A DNA stretch of 64,000 nucleotides from Pseudomonas sp. Irchel s3h17 (GTDB lineage: Bacteria; Pseudomonadota; Gammaproteobacteria; Pseudomonadales; Pseudomonadaceae). Below the pieces are notes generated by a model that was not told the origin of the DNA, searched no databases, and saw only the letters and a program-made list of their open reading frames with translations. The stretch is from the NCBI RefSeq assembly GCF_900187505.1, contig NZ_FYDL01000003.1, positions 62,001 through 126,000 of the forward strand. Direction: 5' to 3'. The position numbers and the translations under genes are program-made. Of the stretch, positions 28,606 to 37,979 are shown in pieces (the first letter of the stretch is position 1; each line of letters opens with the position of its first letter).

Positions 28606-28938
28606 TCAGGCGGACGGACGCGAGGCTTTCTCGACGTGACCGGACAGGCCGAAACGGCGGTCCAGTTCGTCTAGCACTGCCTGTGGATGCTGCCCCAGTT
28701 GGGCCAGCATGACCATGCTATGGAACCACAGATCGGCGGTTTCGTAGATGACATCGCTGCAATCTCCGCTGATGGCGGCGTCTTTGGCGGCGATGATGGT
28801 CTCGACCGACTCTTCGCCGACCTTTTCCAGGATCTTGTTCAAACCCTTGTGGTACAGGCTGGCGACATAGGAGCTGTCGGCGGCTGCGCCTTTACGTTCT
28901 TCCAGCACCTGGGCCAGGCGGGTCAGGGTGTCACTCAT
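28606..28938 (-). CDS. hisE: Phosphoribosyl-ATP pyrophosphatase
   Basis: HisE hydrolyses phosphoribosyl-ATP to phosphoribosyl-AMP, step two of histidine synthesis. The 110-residue all-helical protein starts [17 protein letters not shown] and carries the metal-binding [16 protein letters not shown] and [17 protein letters not shown] of the MazG-like fold. Start ATG 28938 overlaps the hisI stop by 8 bases; a longer frame reaching 29013 lies inside hisI. HisE and HisI are separate here, unlike the fused enterobacterial HisIE. Confidence 0.95.
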   Translation of the reverse strand: MSDTLTRLAQVLEERKGAAADSSYVASLYHKGLNKILEKVGEESVETIIAAKDAAISGDCSDVIYETADLWFHSMVMLAQLGQHPQAVLDELDRRFGLSGHVEKASRPSA

Positions 28939-29332
28939 GGGGGTGTCCTGCGCAATAGATGGCGTGCGGATCCTTGAGCACCGGGTCGACGGTTTTCCAG
29001 TCGCCGTTTTCAAAGACGCGGTAGAAACAGCTTTGGCGGCCGGTGTGACAGGCGATGTCGCCGATCTGCTCGACCATCAGGATGATCACGTCGGCGTCGC
29101 AGTCCAGGCGCATCTCGTGCAGGGTTTGCACATGGCCGGACTCTTCACCCTTGCGCCACAGCTTGCCACGCGAGCGTGACCAGTAGATGGCACGGTTCTC
29201 GATGGCGGTCAGTTCCAGCGCTTCGCGGTTCATCCAGGCCATCATCAACACGCGCCCGGTCTTGTGATCCTGGGCGATGGCCGGCACCAGGCCGTCGCTG
29301 TCCCATTTGATCTCGTCCAGCCAGTTTTTCAT
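28931..29332 (-). CDS. hisI: Phosphoribosyl-AMP cyclohydrolase
   Basis: HisI opens the purine ring of phosphoribosyl-AMP, step three of histidine synthesis. The 133-residue enzyme shows [32 protein letters not shown], the Mg-binding LDCDADVI and the zinc cysteines in [13 protein letters not shown] start at ATG 29332 ([10 protein letters not shown]), with GGAG upstream. The gene sits between ubiB and hisE, the usual Pseudomonas arrangement. Confidence 0.96.
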   Translation of the reverse strand: MKNWLDEIKWDSDGLVPAIAQDHKTGRVLMMAWMNREALELTAIENRAIYWSRSRGKLWRKGEESGHVQTLHEMRLDCDADVIILMVEQIGDIACHTGRQSCFYRVFENGDWKTVDPVLKDPHAIYCAGHPHE

Positions 29333-29413
29333 CTTCGACTCCAACAATCGGGCCCAACCTGTTCATTGGGCCTCGATGATGTGAAACAGTGTGCCAGCCG
29401 GCAACCCGGCTGG

Positions 29414-31018
29414 CTATCGGCGAACGACCAGATACAAGCCCACGGCAACCATGATCGCCCCCGGCCAGTGGCCCAGTTCGTTCAATGGGCCGCCGGCCAG
29501 CAGGATCGCGCCGCCGGCCAGATGGGCGGTGCCGAGCAGGCGCAGGAACCAGTCGTCCGAGCGGCGGTGCCAGGCAGGTGGCGTGTTGGCCACGTGGGGC
29601 TGGGACATGCGCTCGAGCAGGTCGCGGGTCATGTTGGCCAGGTGCGGCAATTGCTCGACCTGACTGTGCAGGTTGCCCAGCAGGGTCTTGGGACTCACGC
29701 GTTCGCGCATCCAGCGTTCAAGGAAGGGCTGTGCGGTGTTCCACAGGTCCAGGTCCGGGTACAGCTGACGGCCCAGGCCTTCGATGTTGAGCAGGGTCTT
29801 TTGCAGCAATACCAGCTGTGGCTGCACTTCCATGTTGAAGCGTCGCGCGGTCTGGAACAGGCGCATCAGTACCTGGCCGAAGGAAATATCCTTCAGTGGT
29901 TTTTCGAAGATCGGCTCGCACACCGTGCGGATCGCCGCCTCGAATTCGTTGAGCTTGGTTTCGGCCGGTACCCAGCCCGAATCGATGTGCAGCTGCGCGA
30001 CGCGCCGGTAGTCACGCTTGAAGAACGCGAACAGGTTGCGCGCCAGGTAGTCCTGGTCCTCGGGGGTCAGGCTGCCGACGATCCCGCAGTCTATGGCAAT
30101 GTACTGCGGGCTCCAGGGGTTCACGGTGCTGACGAAGATGTTGCCCGGGTGCATGTCGGCGTGGAAAAAGCTGTCGCGGAACACTTGGGTGAAGAAGATC
30201 TCCACGCCGCGCTCGGCGAGCATTTTCATGTCGGTGCGCTGGTCGGCCAGGGTCGCCAGGTCAGTGACCTGAATCCCGTAGATACGCTCCATCACCAGCA
30301 CTTTCGGGCGGCACCAGTCCCAATGGACCTGGGGCACGTACAGCAGTGGCGAGTCGTCGAAATTGCGTTTGAGCTGGCTGGCGTTGGCGGCTTCGCGCAG
30401 CAGGTCGAGCTCGTCGTAGATGGTTTTTTCGTAGTCGCTGACCACGTCTACCGGGTGCAGCAAGCGTGCGTCGGCAGAGAGCTTTTCCGCGGCGCGGGCG
30501 AGAATGAACAGCCACGCCAGGTCCTGCGCGATGATTGGCTTGAGGCCGGGGCGGATGACCTTGACCACCACCTCTTCACCGCTTTTGAGTTGCGCGGCAT
30601 GCACCTGGGCGACCGAGGCCGAGGCCAGCGGTTCGATGTCGAAGCGGCTGAACACGTCGCTGATCTTCTTGCCCAGCTGTTCTTCGATCAGCTTGACCGC
30701 CACCTGTGAATCGAAGGGCGGTACCCGGTCCTGCAGCAACATCAGTTCATCGGCGATGTCTTCGGGCAGCAGGTCGCGGCGGGTGGAGAGGATCTGCCCG
30801 AACTTGATGAAGATCGGCCCCAGGTCCTGCAAGGCCAGGCGCAAGCGAGCGCCCCGGCTCAGGTCCAGGGTCTTGCGCGGGAACCAGCGCCATGGCAACG
30901 CATAACGCAACGCCAGCAGGAACCACGGCAGTGGCAGGGCGAACAGCAGGTCATCGAGGCGGTAGCGGATCACGACGCGCTGGATGCGCAACAAACGGCG
31001 GATGGCAAGCAGCTTCAT
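29414..31018 (-). CDS. ubiB: Ubiquinone biosynthesis kinase-like protein UbiB
   Basis: UbiB is an atypical ADCK/ABC1-family ATPase needed for ubiquinone synthesis at the inner membrane. The 534-residue protein carries the family KxGQ motif ([16 protein letters not shown]), the Ala-rich loop [13 protein letters not shown], the catalytic-loop [11 protein letters not shown] and the AIDCGIVG metal-binding segment. Two hydrophobic spans lie at the C terminus. The start overlaps the ubiJ stop by 4 bases, giving a ubiE-J-B operon. Confidence 0.96.
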   Translation of the reverse strand: MKLLAIRRLLRIQRVVIRYRLDDLLFALPLPWFLLALRYALPWRWFPRKTLDLSRGARLRLALQDLGPIFIKFGQILSTRRDLLPEDIADELMLLQDRVPPFDSQVAVKLIEEQLGKKISDVFSRFDIEPLASASVAQVHAAQLKSGEEVVVKVIRPGLKPIIAQDLAWLFILARAAEKLSADARLLHPVDVVSDYEKTIYDELDLLREAANASQLKRNFDDSPLLYVPQVHWDWCRPKVLVMERIYGIQVTDLATLADQRTDMKMLAERGVEIFFTQVFRDSFFHADMHPGNIFVSTVNPWSPQYIAIDCGIVGSLTPEDQDYLARNLFAFFKRDYRRVAQLHIDSGWVPAETKLNEFEAAIRTVCEPIFEKPLKDISFGQVLMRLFQTARRFNMEVQPQLVLLQKTLLNIEGLGRQLYPDLDLWNTAQPFLERWMRERVSPKTLLGNLHSQVEQLPHLANMTRDLLERMSQPHVANTPPAWHRRSDDWFLRLLGTAHLAGGAILLAGGPLNELGHWPGAIMVAVGLYLVVRR

Positions 31019-31638
31019 GCGTTATCGCTTGAATCAAGGGATCGGGAGAGACGCTCGAAGCGCGCCTCAAGACGTTCCAGGTCGAGTTTGATCTGGTCCA
31101 GCTCGCTGAACCGCGCTTCGGCTTCGCGCTGGCCGACCAGGGTGCGCGATTCTTCGGCGAGGTATTCGGCGAGGTTCTGGTTCAGGCTGGTGAAACCTTG
31201 TTGATACCAGCGTGCGCGGCTGCGCAGGTGGCCGCCAATCAGTTGCGTGGCAACCGGGCCGAGCCAGCGTGAGAGTTCGTACTCCCAGTCCAGCTCCAGG
31301 TCCTGCAACACGGCGGCCAGTTCCAGCAGCACGCCGCTGTCACCGTCCAGCTCCACCTCGGGGCGGTGCAGGACCGAGGTCTTGTCCTTGCTCATGGCCA
31401 GCGCCAACAGGCTCGAGGCGGGTGCGCGCAAGGTGCAATCGGCGGCGGTTTCCCAATGGGACGCCAGCATCAGGCCTTCATCGCTGGGCAGGATGAACAG
31501 CTCGAGCGCCGGGCTGCGACACTCGACGGCAATCACCTTGCCACTCAAATGGGCCAGGCGCGGCAGGGCTGTGCTGTCGAGCCGCAGTACCCGGTTGAGG
31601 CCGAGTTCGACGCTGGCGAGCAGGCCGGCGAGCAGCAT
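31015..31638 (-). CDS. ubiJ: Ubiquinone biosynthesis accessory factor UbiJ (SCP2 domain)
   Basis: UbiJ is a lipid-binding SCP2-domain protein that assists aerobic ubiquinone synthesis with UbiK. The 207-residue protein starts [21 protein letters not shown]; the SCP2 fold covers roughly residues 20-120 and the rest is a coiled coil ([21 protein letters not shown]). It is sandwiched between ubiE and ubiB, sharing 1 and 4 bases with them. Identity rests on context and fold. Confidence 0.9.
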   Translation of the reverse strand: MLLAGLLASVELGLNRVLRLDSTALPRLAHLSGKVIAVECRSPALELFILPSDEGLMLASHWETAADCTLRAPASSLLALAMSKDKTSVLHRPEVELDGDSGVLLELAAVLQDLELDWEYELSRWLGPVATQLIGGHLRSRARWYQQGFTSLNQNLAEYLAEESRTLVGQREAEARFSELDQIKLDLERLEARFERLSRSLDSSDNA

Positions 31639-32408
31639 CAGGGTTTGATGCCGCGGTGCAGGGCGACGATGCCGGCAGTCATGTTGTGGTAGGTCACGCG
31701 GTCGAAGCCGGCTTCGACCATCATCGACTTCAGGGTTTCCTGATTCGGGTGCATGCGGATCGACTCGGCCAGGTAGCGATAGCTCTCCGGGTCATTGAGG
31801 ATCAGCTTGCCAACCATTGGCATGAAGGCGAACGAGTAGGCGTCATAGGCCTTGGACATCAGCGCGTTGGTGGGCTTGGAGAACTCCAGCACCAGCAGGC
31901 GGCCGCCCGGCTTGAGCACCCGCAGCATCGAGCGCAGGGCATCTTCCTTGTGGGTGACGTTGCGCAAGCCGAAGGCGATGGTCACGCAGTCGAAGTGGTT
32001 GTCCGGGAACGGCAGCTTTTCAGCGTCGGCCTGGACGAATTCGATGTTGCCGGCCACGCCCTTGTCCAGCAGGCGGTCGCGACCGACCTTGAGCATGGAC
32101 TCGTTGATGTCGGCCAGCACCACCTGACCGGTCGGGCCGACGAGGTGGGAGAACTTGGCTGCCAGGTCGCCGGTGCCGCCGGCGATGTCCAGCACGCGAT
32201 TGCCTGCGCGTACACCCGACAGTTCGATGGTGAAACGCTTCCACAGGCGGTGCATGCCGCCGGACAGCACGTCGTTCATCAAGTCGTACTTGGCGGCTAC
32301 CGAGTGGAACACCTCGGCGACTTTTTCCGCTTTCTGGCTTTCCGGAACGTTTTTGAAGCCGAAGTGTGTGGTGGGTTCGGCATCGCTGCCTTTGCGCTGG
32401 TCAGTCAT
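31638..32408 (-). CDS. ubiE: Ubiquinone/menaquinone C-methyltransferase
   Basis: UbiE adds the C-methyl group during ubiquinone synthesis. The 256-residue class-I methyltransferase shows the SAM site [16 protein letters not shown], family signature [17 protein letters not shown], and [33 protein letters not shown] start at ATG 32408 (MTDQRKG), which gives the usual length; the in-frame region upstream to 32546 is not family-like. Its stop shares a base with the ubiJ start. It is divergent from the PHA-system gene across 155 bases. Confidence 0.96.
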   Translation of the reverse strand: MTDQRKGSDAEPTTHFGFKNVPESQKAEKVAEVFHSVAAKYDLMNDVLSGGMHRLWKRFTIELSGVRAGNRVLDIAGGTGDLAAKFSHLVGPTGQVVLADINESMLKVGRDRLLDKGVAGNIEFVQADAEKLPFPDNHFDCVTIAFGLRNVTHKEDALRSMLRVLKPGGRLLVLEFSKPTNALMSKAYDAYSFAFMPMVGKLILNDPESYRYLAESIRMHPNQETLKSMMVEAGFDRVTYHNMTAGIVALHRGIKP

Positions 32409-32563
32409 ATCGCTGTCACCAAAAGAGATTGCGCGACATTCTAATCCCCAAGGGATGCTTTGTCTTGGCAAGGCTGAAGGTAAGATGGGCAACCGTCGGG
32501 ACGTTTTGACGCAGCAGGGGTCAGGATGTGCCGGCCAGGCATTCATAAATCAGGAGTCATTCA

Positions 32564-32839
32564 ATGGCCCGTATTAGTGTTGAGCGTGCCCACAGTCTGG
32601 GTAAGGAAGCCGCCCGCGAGAAGGCCGACAAGCTGGCGAGCAAGCTGGCCGATCAGTATGGCCTGGAGCCGCAATGGTCGGGCGACACCCTGAACCTCAA
32701 GCGTTCCGGCGTGAAGGGCGCGGTACATGTCGGCGAGGATTCGATTCGCATCGATGTAGAGTTGGGCATGCTGATGTCGGCCATGAGCGGCACCATCAAG
32801 GCGGAAATCGAAAAGGCCCTCGATAAAGCGTTGGTTTGA
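32564..32839 (+). CDS. Polyhydroxyalkanoic acid system family protein
   Basis: This 91-residue protein matches the small family annotated as PHA granule-region protein: MARISVERAHSLGKEAAREKADKLASKL, then a strand-rich segment and a helical tail (GTIKAEIEKALDKAL). Its exact role is not established. An AGGAG site precedes the ATG. It stands next to the phasin genes, separated by a REP doublet, and divergent from ubiE, consistent with a PHA role. Confidence 0.85.
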   Translation: MARISVERAHSLGKEAAREKADKLASKLADQYGLEPQWSGDTLNLKRSGVKGAVHVGEDSIRIDVELGMLMSAMSGTIKAEIEKALDKALV

Positions 32840-32871
32840 TCCGCACACGGCGCATGGCCTGACTCAAAACC

Positions 32872-33015
32872 TGTGGCGAGGGGGCTTGCCCCCGTCGGCC
32901 GGTCCGCGCTCGGGCGCAGCAGTCGCACATCCAGCGACTCGGTGAATCAGACAAATCGCGGTCGCAGAAGTTGGGGCTGCTTCGCGACCCAACGGGGGCA
33001 AGCCCCCTCGCCACA
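32872..33015. repeat. REP/REPIN element (GGGGGCTTGCCCCC variant)
   Basis: The left arm TGTGGCGAGGGGGCTTGCCC starts at 32872 and its inverted partner GGGCAAGCCCCCTCGCCACA ends at 33015. This is a variant of the recurring REP with C/G changes in both arms that preserve the stem, a compensatory pattern. Confidence 0.87.
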
Positions 33016-33167
33016 AAAGCACCCTGACCCCACAGTTTTTCATTGCCATGCATTCGAAGGGTTATGTCGGTTGTTAGGGTGCCGTTTCTAATTTTTCTCC
33101 CTACCTTGTGCCTGAGCCCGACTCTTTTGCGGGCAGTTCCTCAAACCTTCTGCGCGTGAGGTGCACC

Positions 33168-33590
33168 ATGGCCAAAGTATCTTTGAAGAAAAAAGCTGAC
33201 GTTCAGCCGACCACGTTGAATGAAGTGAAATCCTATGCCCGCAAGATCTGGCTGGCAGGCCTGGGTGCCTACGCCAAGGTCGGCCAGGAAGGTAGCGACT
33301 ACTTTCAAGAGTTGATCAAGGCTGGTCAAACTGTTGAAAAGAAAGGCAAAGAAGTTGTGACTGAACAACTTGAAGCCGCCAACACCCAGATTGATAGCGT
33401 CAAGACGGATGTCGTCAGTCTCAGGGGCCGTGTCGAAGTCCAGTTCGACAAGGTCGAGAAGGCATTTGATGCGCGTGTCGCCGGTGCCTTGAATCGTATC
33501 GGCATTGCGTCTAAACATGACGTTGAGACACTCTCTGCTAAGCTCGATGAGCTGACGGCATTGCTCGAACGTGTCGCGCGTAAACATTAA
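33168..33590 (+). CDS. phaI: Phasin PhaI
   Basis: PhaI coats medium-chain-length PHA granules. The 140-residue protein starts MAKVSLKKKADVQPTTLNEV and contains the phasin signature ARKIWLAGLGAYAKVGQEGSDYF shared with PhaF, then a predominantly helical, coiled-coil segment (VVSLRGRVEVQFDKVEKAFDAR). I start at ATG 33168, after TGAGGTG; earlier in-frame codons lack a site. PhaF follows 10 bases later, forming the phaIF operon, convergent with phaC1ZC2D. Confidence 0.94.
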   Translation: MAKVSLKKKADVQPTTLNEVKSYARKIWLAGLGAYAKVGQEGSDYFQELIKAGQTVEKKGKEVVTEQLEAANTQIDSVKTDVVSLRGRVEVQFDKVEKAFDARVAGALNRIGIASKHDVETLSAKLDELTALLERVARKH

Positions 33591-33600
33591 GGAGAACGGG

Positions 33601-34374
33601 ATGGCTGGTAAGAAGAACACCGAGAAAGAAGGCAGCTCGTGGATCGGGAAGGTCGAAGACTACTCCCGCAAGATCTGGCTGGCTGGTTTAGGCGTGTACT
33701 CGAAGATCGACACTGACGGCAGCAAACTCTTCGATACATTGGTTAAGGATGGCGAGAAAGCCGAGAAGCTCACCAAGAGCGCTGTCGGCAAAAAAGTTGA
33801 CGCTGCCAAGGAAACCGCAACCTCGGCCAAGTCGCGCATCAGTGGCGTTAAAGATCGCGCACTGGGCAAGTGGGACGAGCTGGAAGGGGCTTTCGACAAG
33901 CGCCTGAACAGTGCCATTTCCCGTCTTGGCGTGCCAAGCCGCAACGAAGTCAAGGCGCTGCATAGCAAGGTCGATACCCTGACCAAGCAAATCGAAAAAC
34001 TCACCGGCGCCAAGGTTGCGCCTGTTGCGGCGAAAACCGCAGCGGCCAAACCCGCGGCGAAGGCTGCTACAAAACCTGCTGCCAAGCCAGCAGTAAAAAC
34101 CGCAGCCGCCAAGCCTGCGGCTAAACCGGTTGCCGCCAAAGCTGCTGCAAAGCCTGCTGCGAAAACCGCAGCGGCCAAGCCTGCCGCAGTGAAGAAGCCA
34201 GTGGCCCGGAAGCCAGCAGCCCCGAAAGCTGCCGCGCCGAAACCGGTAGTGGCCGCTGCCAAGCCGGCCACTCCAGCCGCTGCGGTAAGCCCGGCGAACT
34301 CCGTCTCGGCACCCGCGCCAGCTGCGGCCCCGACTGTAACGCCAGTACCATCGGCGCCAACCAGTCAGTCCTGA
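33601..34374 (+). CDS. phaF: Phasin-like nucleoid-associated protein PhaF
   Basis: The 257-residue PhaF has an N-terminal phasin domain (YSRKIWLAGLGVYSKIDTDGSKLF, residues 18-41) that binds PHA granules, a coiled-coil segment, and from about residue 140 a histone H1-like tail of Ala-Ala-Lys-Pro repeats that binds DNA. In P. putida it segregates granules with the nucleoid. TAAGGAG precedes the ATG. The first segment is clearly homologous to PhaI. Confidence 0.95.
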   Translation: MAGKKNTEKEGSSWIGKVEDYSRKIWLAGLGVYSKIDTDGSKLFDTLVKDGEKAEKLTKSAVGKKVDAAKETATSAKSRISGVKDRALGKWDELEGAFDKRLNSAISRLGVPSRNEVKALHSKVDTLTKQIEKLTGAKVAPVAAKTAAAKPAAKAATKPAAKPAVKTAAAKPAAKPVAAKAAAKPAAKTAAAKPAAVKKPVARKPAAPKAAAPKPVVAAAKPATPAAAVSPANSVSAPAPAAAPTVTPVPSAPTSQS

Positions 34375-34390
34375 TTCATACGGGACATGC

Positions 34391-34426
34391 AAAAACGCCC
34401 GGCCTGCGAAGGTCGGGCGTTTTTGT
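34391..34426. terminator. Bidirectional terminator between phaF and phaD
   Basis: AAAAACGCCCGGCCT and AGGTCGGGCGTTTTTG form a stem flanked by A and T runs, so it can end both the phaIF message and, on the other strand, the phaC1ZC2D message. Confidence 0.88.
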
Positions 34427-34486
34427 TTGTGGACTCAGCGTTTTCACGGGTGCTGGCGCGGGGTGATGAGCGTTCCCGGGCCGGAT

Positions 34487-35107
34487 CTACTCGTGCTCTT
34501 CCAGGTACTGCAACGCCAAGCGCTCGGTGGCGACTTTTGCCGGTGGCAGCAGGTGCGGGGCCACCAGCATCATGATCTGGTAGACCACCACCCGTACCTC
34601 GCCTTCGCGGTCGAGAATCCGCTGATAGTCCAGTGAGAACAGCAAGGTCATGGTGATCTGTTCCACCAGTTGCCCCAGGGCCTGGGTGTCGCTGACCAGT
34701 CGTCCTTCCGCCTTGAGCCGCGCCAGTAGCGAGGCCAGCGTCCGTTTGAGGGCGTTGAGCAGGTTGCGGATGCCCTTGGCCAGTTTCGGCAGGCGTCCGG
34801 CCAGGTTCGACAGGTCCTGGAACAGGAAACGGTAGTGGGCCAGCCGCTCGATGATCAGGTGCAGGAACAGCCAGTAGTCTTCCGCGGTCAGCCGGACATC
34901 CGGCGGCGGGTCGAGCAGTGGTGTCAGTTCGCTCTGGAAGCGTTCGAACAGGCCCAGGATCAGCGGCTCCTTGCCGTGAAAGTGGTAGTAGAGGTTGCCC
35001 GGGCTGATCCCCATTTCATTGGCAACTTCCATGGTGGAGACATTCGGTTCGCCCTTCTGGTTGAACAACAACAGGGCACATTCGAGAATCCGGTCGCGGG
35101 TTTTCAT
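34487..35107 (-). CDS. phaD: TetR-family transcriptional regulator PhaD
   Basis: PhaD is the TetR-type regulator of the pha operons, reported as an activator in P. putida that responds to a fatty-acid-derived effector. The 206-residue protein has the N-terminal helix-turn-helix RDRILECALLLFNQKGEPNVSTMEVANEMGISPGNLYYHF (positions about 4-43) and a helical ligand domain. It is the last gene of phaC1-Z-C2-D, 62 bases after phaC2. Confidence 0.93.
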   Translation of the reverse strand: MKTRDRILECALLLFNQKGEPNVSTMEVANEMGISPGNLYYHFHGKEPLILGLFERFQSELTPLLDPPPDVRLTAEDYWLFLHLIIERLAHYRFLFQDLSNLAGRLPKLAKGIRNLLNALKRTLASLLARLKAEGRLVSDTQALGQLVEQITMTLLFSLDYQRILDREGEVRVVVYQIMMLVAPHLLPPAKVATERLALQYLEEHE

Positions 35108-35169
35108 CCAGTCTTCTTAGTGATCGAGTCGAGCCACGGCCAGCAGGCCGGCCGTGGCACAAAGACAGA

Positions 35170-36852
35170 TCAGCGCACGCGCACGTAGGTGCCTGGCGCT
35201 GCCTCCATCGGTGGGTAGTGCTGATTGCCCAGCGCCGTCAGGGTTTCGCGTTGCGCGCCGGACCGCTCCTGTATCCAGTCAAGCCATTGGGTCCACCAGC
35301 TGCCATCGAAATGCTTGGCGTCGTAATACCAGGCCCGTGGGTCGCTGGTCAGTTTCGGACTTTCGACATAGTTGGCCTTGGGGTTGCTCGGCGGGTTGAG
35401 AATGCTCTGCACATGACCGCTGTTGGACAGGACGAAACGCCGGTTGCCGCCCAGCAGCAGGGTTGAGCGGTAGACGGCGTCCCACGGGGTGATGTGGTCG
35501 TTCATGCCGGCCACGCTGAAACTGTCGACGGTGACTTTCTGCAGGTCGATCGGTGTGCCGCAGACTTCCAGGCCACCGGGATGGGTCAGCGGGTTGTGCT
35601 TGAAGAAGTCCAGCAGGTCACCGTGGAAGGCCGCTGGCAGGCGCGTGTTGTCGTTGTTCCAGTAGAGGATGTCGAACGCGGGCGGTTCTTTGCCCAGCAG
35701 ATAATTGTTGACCCAGTAGTTCCAGATCAGGTCGTTGGGGCGCATCCAGGCAAAGACCTTGGCCATGTCGCGACCTTCGAGCACGCCTTTCTGGTAGGAG
35801 CGACGCTTGGCTGCCTCGAGGGTCTGCTCGTCGGCAAACAACGCGGCCGGGCTTTCCAGCTCGCTGTCCAGCAGGCTCACCAGGTAGGTGGCGCTGGAGA
35901 TCCGCCGTAGCTGTCGCTTGGCTTGCAGGTGCCCTTGCAGCGCGGCAATGGTCAGCCCGCCCGCACAGGCACCCATCAGGTTGACCTCGCGGCTGCCGGT
36001 GATTGCCCGGCAGGCGTTCATGGCTTCTTCCACCGCTTCGACGTAACTGGACAGGCCCCATTCACGGTGGCGCACGTCCGGGTTGCGCCAGCTGATCATG
36101 AACACCTGCAGGCCGTTTTTCAGGGCGAACTGCACAAAGCTGTTGTTCGGGCTCAGGTCGAAAATGTAGTACTTGTTGATCTGCGGCGGCACCACCAGGA
36201 GGGGTTTGGCGTACTGCTTTTCGCTCATGGGCTTGTATTGCATCAACTCCAGCAGCTCATTGCGAAACACCACGGCACCGGAGGTGGTGGCAACCGTTTT
36301 GCCGACCTCGAACGCGTGCTTGGCGACCTGGCTGGGCAGGCCGTTGTTGTGCATCAGGTCATCCAGCAGATGAGACAGGCCACGAACCACACTGTGACCG
36401 CCGGAGTTGAACAGTTCCTTGATCGCCAGGGGGTTGAGCAGGGTGTTGGAGGGCGATACCGCATCGTTGAGCAAGGTAAAGGCGAAGTGCGCGCGGGCAC
36501 GATCATCGTCCGACATGCCGCTTTCATCGATCCAGCTTTTGACCTGTTTCTGCCAGCTCAGGTAGGCCTGGAGACTGCGCCGGTAAAACGGATTCAGGCT
36601 CCAGCTCGGGTCGGCGAAGCGGCTGTCCGCAGGGTTGGGGTGATGCAGGGTCTCGCCCAGCAACACTCGGCCCAATTGACCGCCCAGGGCCAGCGCGTGC
36701 CTGGCGCTGTGCACCGGATGGCGCAAGCCGTGGGCGGCAACGCTGCGCAGCGTCGAAAACAGATCCCGGCCGCGCAGACCGGTGATCGCATTCTGAGCAT
36801 TGATGAATGCAGCGGCTGTGGGCAAGGTGCCCGGCGCTGGTTTGTCTCGCAT
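35170..36852 (-). CDS. phaC2: Class II poly(3-hydroxyalkanoate) synthase PhaC2
   Basis: PhaC2 polymerises (R)-3-hydroxyacyl-CoA into medium-chain-length PHA. The 560-residue enzyme has the lipase-like box GACAGG with the nucleophilic Cys (NLMGACAGGLTI), the DLIWNYWVNNYLLGKEPPAF motif, an acidic residue near GMNDHITPWDAVY and the catalytic His in SNSGHVQSILNPP. It closely matches PhaC1, 1.1 kb upstream, with phaZ between: the standard class II layout. Confidence 0.96.
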   Translation of the reverse strand: MRDKPAPGTLPTAAAFINAQNAITGLRGRDLFSTLRSVAAHGLRHPVHSARHALALGGQLGRVLLGETLHHPNPADSRFADPSWSLNPFYRRSLQAYLSWQKQVKSWIDESGMSDDDRARAHFAFTLLNDAVSPSNTLLNPLAIKELFNSGGHSVVRGLSHLLDDLMHNNGLPSQVAKHAFEVGKTVATTSGAVVFRNELLELMQYKPMSEKQYAKPLLVVPPQINKYYIFDLSPNNSFVQFALKNGLQVFMISWRNPDVRHREWGLSSYVEAVEEAMNACRAITGSREVNLMGACAGGLTIAALQGHLQAKRQLRRISSATYLVSLLDSELESPAALFADEQTLEAAKRRSYQKGVLEGRDMAKVFAWMRPNDLIWNYWVNNYLLGKEPPAFDILYWNNDNTRLPAAFHGDLLDFFKHNPLTHPGGLEVCGTPIDLQKVTVDSFSVAGMNDHITPWDAVYRSTLLLGGNRRFVLSNSGHVQSILNPPSNPKANYVESPKLTSDPRAWYYDAKHFDGSWWTQWLDWIQERSGAQRETLTALGNQHYPPMEAAPGTYVRVR

Positions 36853-36964
36853 GAGTCAACACTCCTTCGTCAAGCCTTCAACAAGTACATCACGCTCGCA
36901 GTGCATACGCTTGGCTGCGAACTTCCCTGGGGCTCCCGACTGCCTTGTCGGTGTGCGCCGTCAG

Positions 36965-37822
36965 TCAAGTGCTGCCATGGGGCGTCGGGTGCGGATGCAT
37001 GACCGCCCGTTGGCGTTCTTCCTGGAGAAATTTCATGATGATCGGGGCGACGGCTTCGGCCCGGGTGATCAGGAATAAATGACCGTCGTCGATTATGTGT
37101 AGCTGGGCGTTGGGAATACGCCAGGCGAGCACGCGCATATTGATCAGCGGTATCAGCGGATCGTCGTCACCGGCCAGGACCAGGGTCGGCTGATGAATCT
37201 TGTGCAGCCAGTGAATGCTGGTCCATCCCAGGCCGGCGAAAAGCTGCCAGTAGTACCCCAGCTTGCCCGCCGAACGCACTTTGCTGGCGTGTTCCGCGGC
37301 CAGGTTCGGGTCGCGGCGGAACGCACCACCGTAGATCAGTGGCGCGATACGGATCACGTGGGACGGCTGAATGTAGCGTCGTGGGCTGGCCATCATCCAC
37401 AGCACTTTCGGCTTGCCCGGCACCATCACGGCACCGGCCGCCGTCGCCGCCAGCACCAGCTTCTTGCAGCGCTCGGGATAGTCGTGGGCGAACTGCTGGG
37501 CGAGGGCGCCCCCCCATGACACGCCGACCACATTGACCTGGCCGTAATCCAGGTAATCGAGCATCCGCGCAGTCAGTTTGGCCAGGCCGGGAAATCGATA
37601 GGGGCGGCGGGGTGTCGATGATCCGCCGACACCTGGCACGTCGAAGGCAATCACTTCCAGGTCCGGGTCCAGTGCCTGGATGAACGGAAACACCAGCTCC
37701 AGGTTGGCGCCAATGCCATTGAAGATCAGCAAGGGGGTCAAGTGAGGCTTGCCGGGACGTACCGCGGTGCGGATGGTTTGGCCATCCAGATCGACGGTAC
37801 GGAATATGAACGGTTGCGGCAT
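36965..37822 (-). CDS. phaZ: Intracellular PHA depolymerase PhaZ
   Basis: PhaZ is the granule-bound depolymerase that releases hydroxyacids from stored PHA. The 285-residue alpha/beta hydrolase starts MPQPFIFRTVDLDGQTIRTAVRPG, has the serine box GVSWGGALAQQF, an acidic residue in LAGDDDPLIPLINM and the catalytic His in IDDGHLFLITRAE. It is the second gene of the operon, 157 bases after phaC1, with a REP in the gap. Confidence 0.95.
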   Translation of the reverse strand: MPQPFIFRTVDLDGQTIRTAVRPGKPHLTPLLIFNGIGANLELVFPFIQALDPDLEVIAFDVPGVGGSSTPRRPYRFPGLAKLTARMLDYLDYGQVNVVGVSWGGALAQQFAHDYPERCKKLVLAATAAGAVMVPGKPKVLWMMASPRRYIQPSHVIRIAPLIYGGAFRRDPNLAAEHASKVRSAGKLGYYWQLFAGLGWTSIHWLHKIHQPTLVLAGDDDPLIPLINMRVLAWRIPNAQLHIIDDGHLFLITRAEAVAPIIMKFLQEERQRAVMHPHPTPHGST

Positions 37823-37875
37823 GCTTCAAGCCCTGTGGGTTGTATCGCTGGCTCTATGTTCTCCCTCATCCCCTC

Positions 37876-37961
37876 TGGGAGCGAGCTGCTCGCGCCGGCG
37901 AACCGACTGACACACCGTTGTCGGATGTGCCGCCGTCTTCGCGGGCAAGCCCGCTCCCACA
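37876..37961. repeat. REP-like inverted pair between phaC1 and phaZ
   Basis: TGGGAGCGAGCTGCTCGCG near 37876 is mirrored by CGCGGGCAAGCCCGCTCCCA ending near 37959. It is the CGGGCAAGCCCG type also seen at 10905, and lies between two genes of one operon, so it may affect message stability. Confidence 0.75.
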
Positions 37962-37979
37962 GGGGGAGGGAGGTATCAG

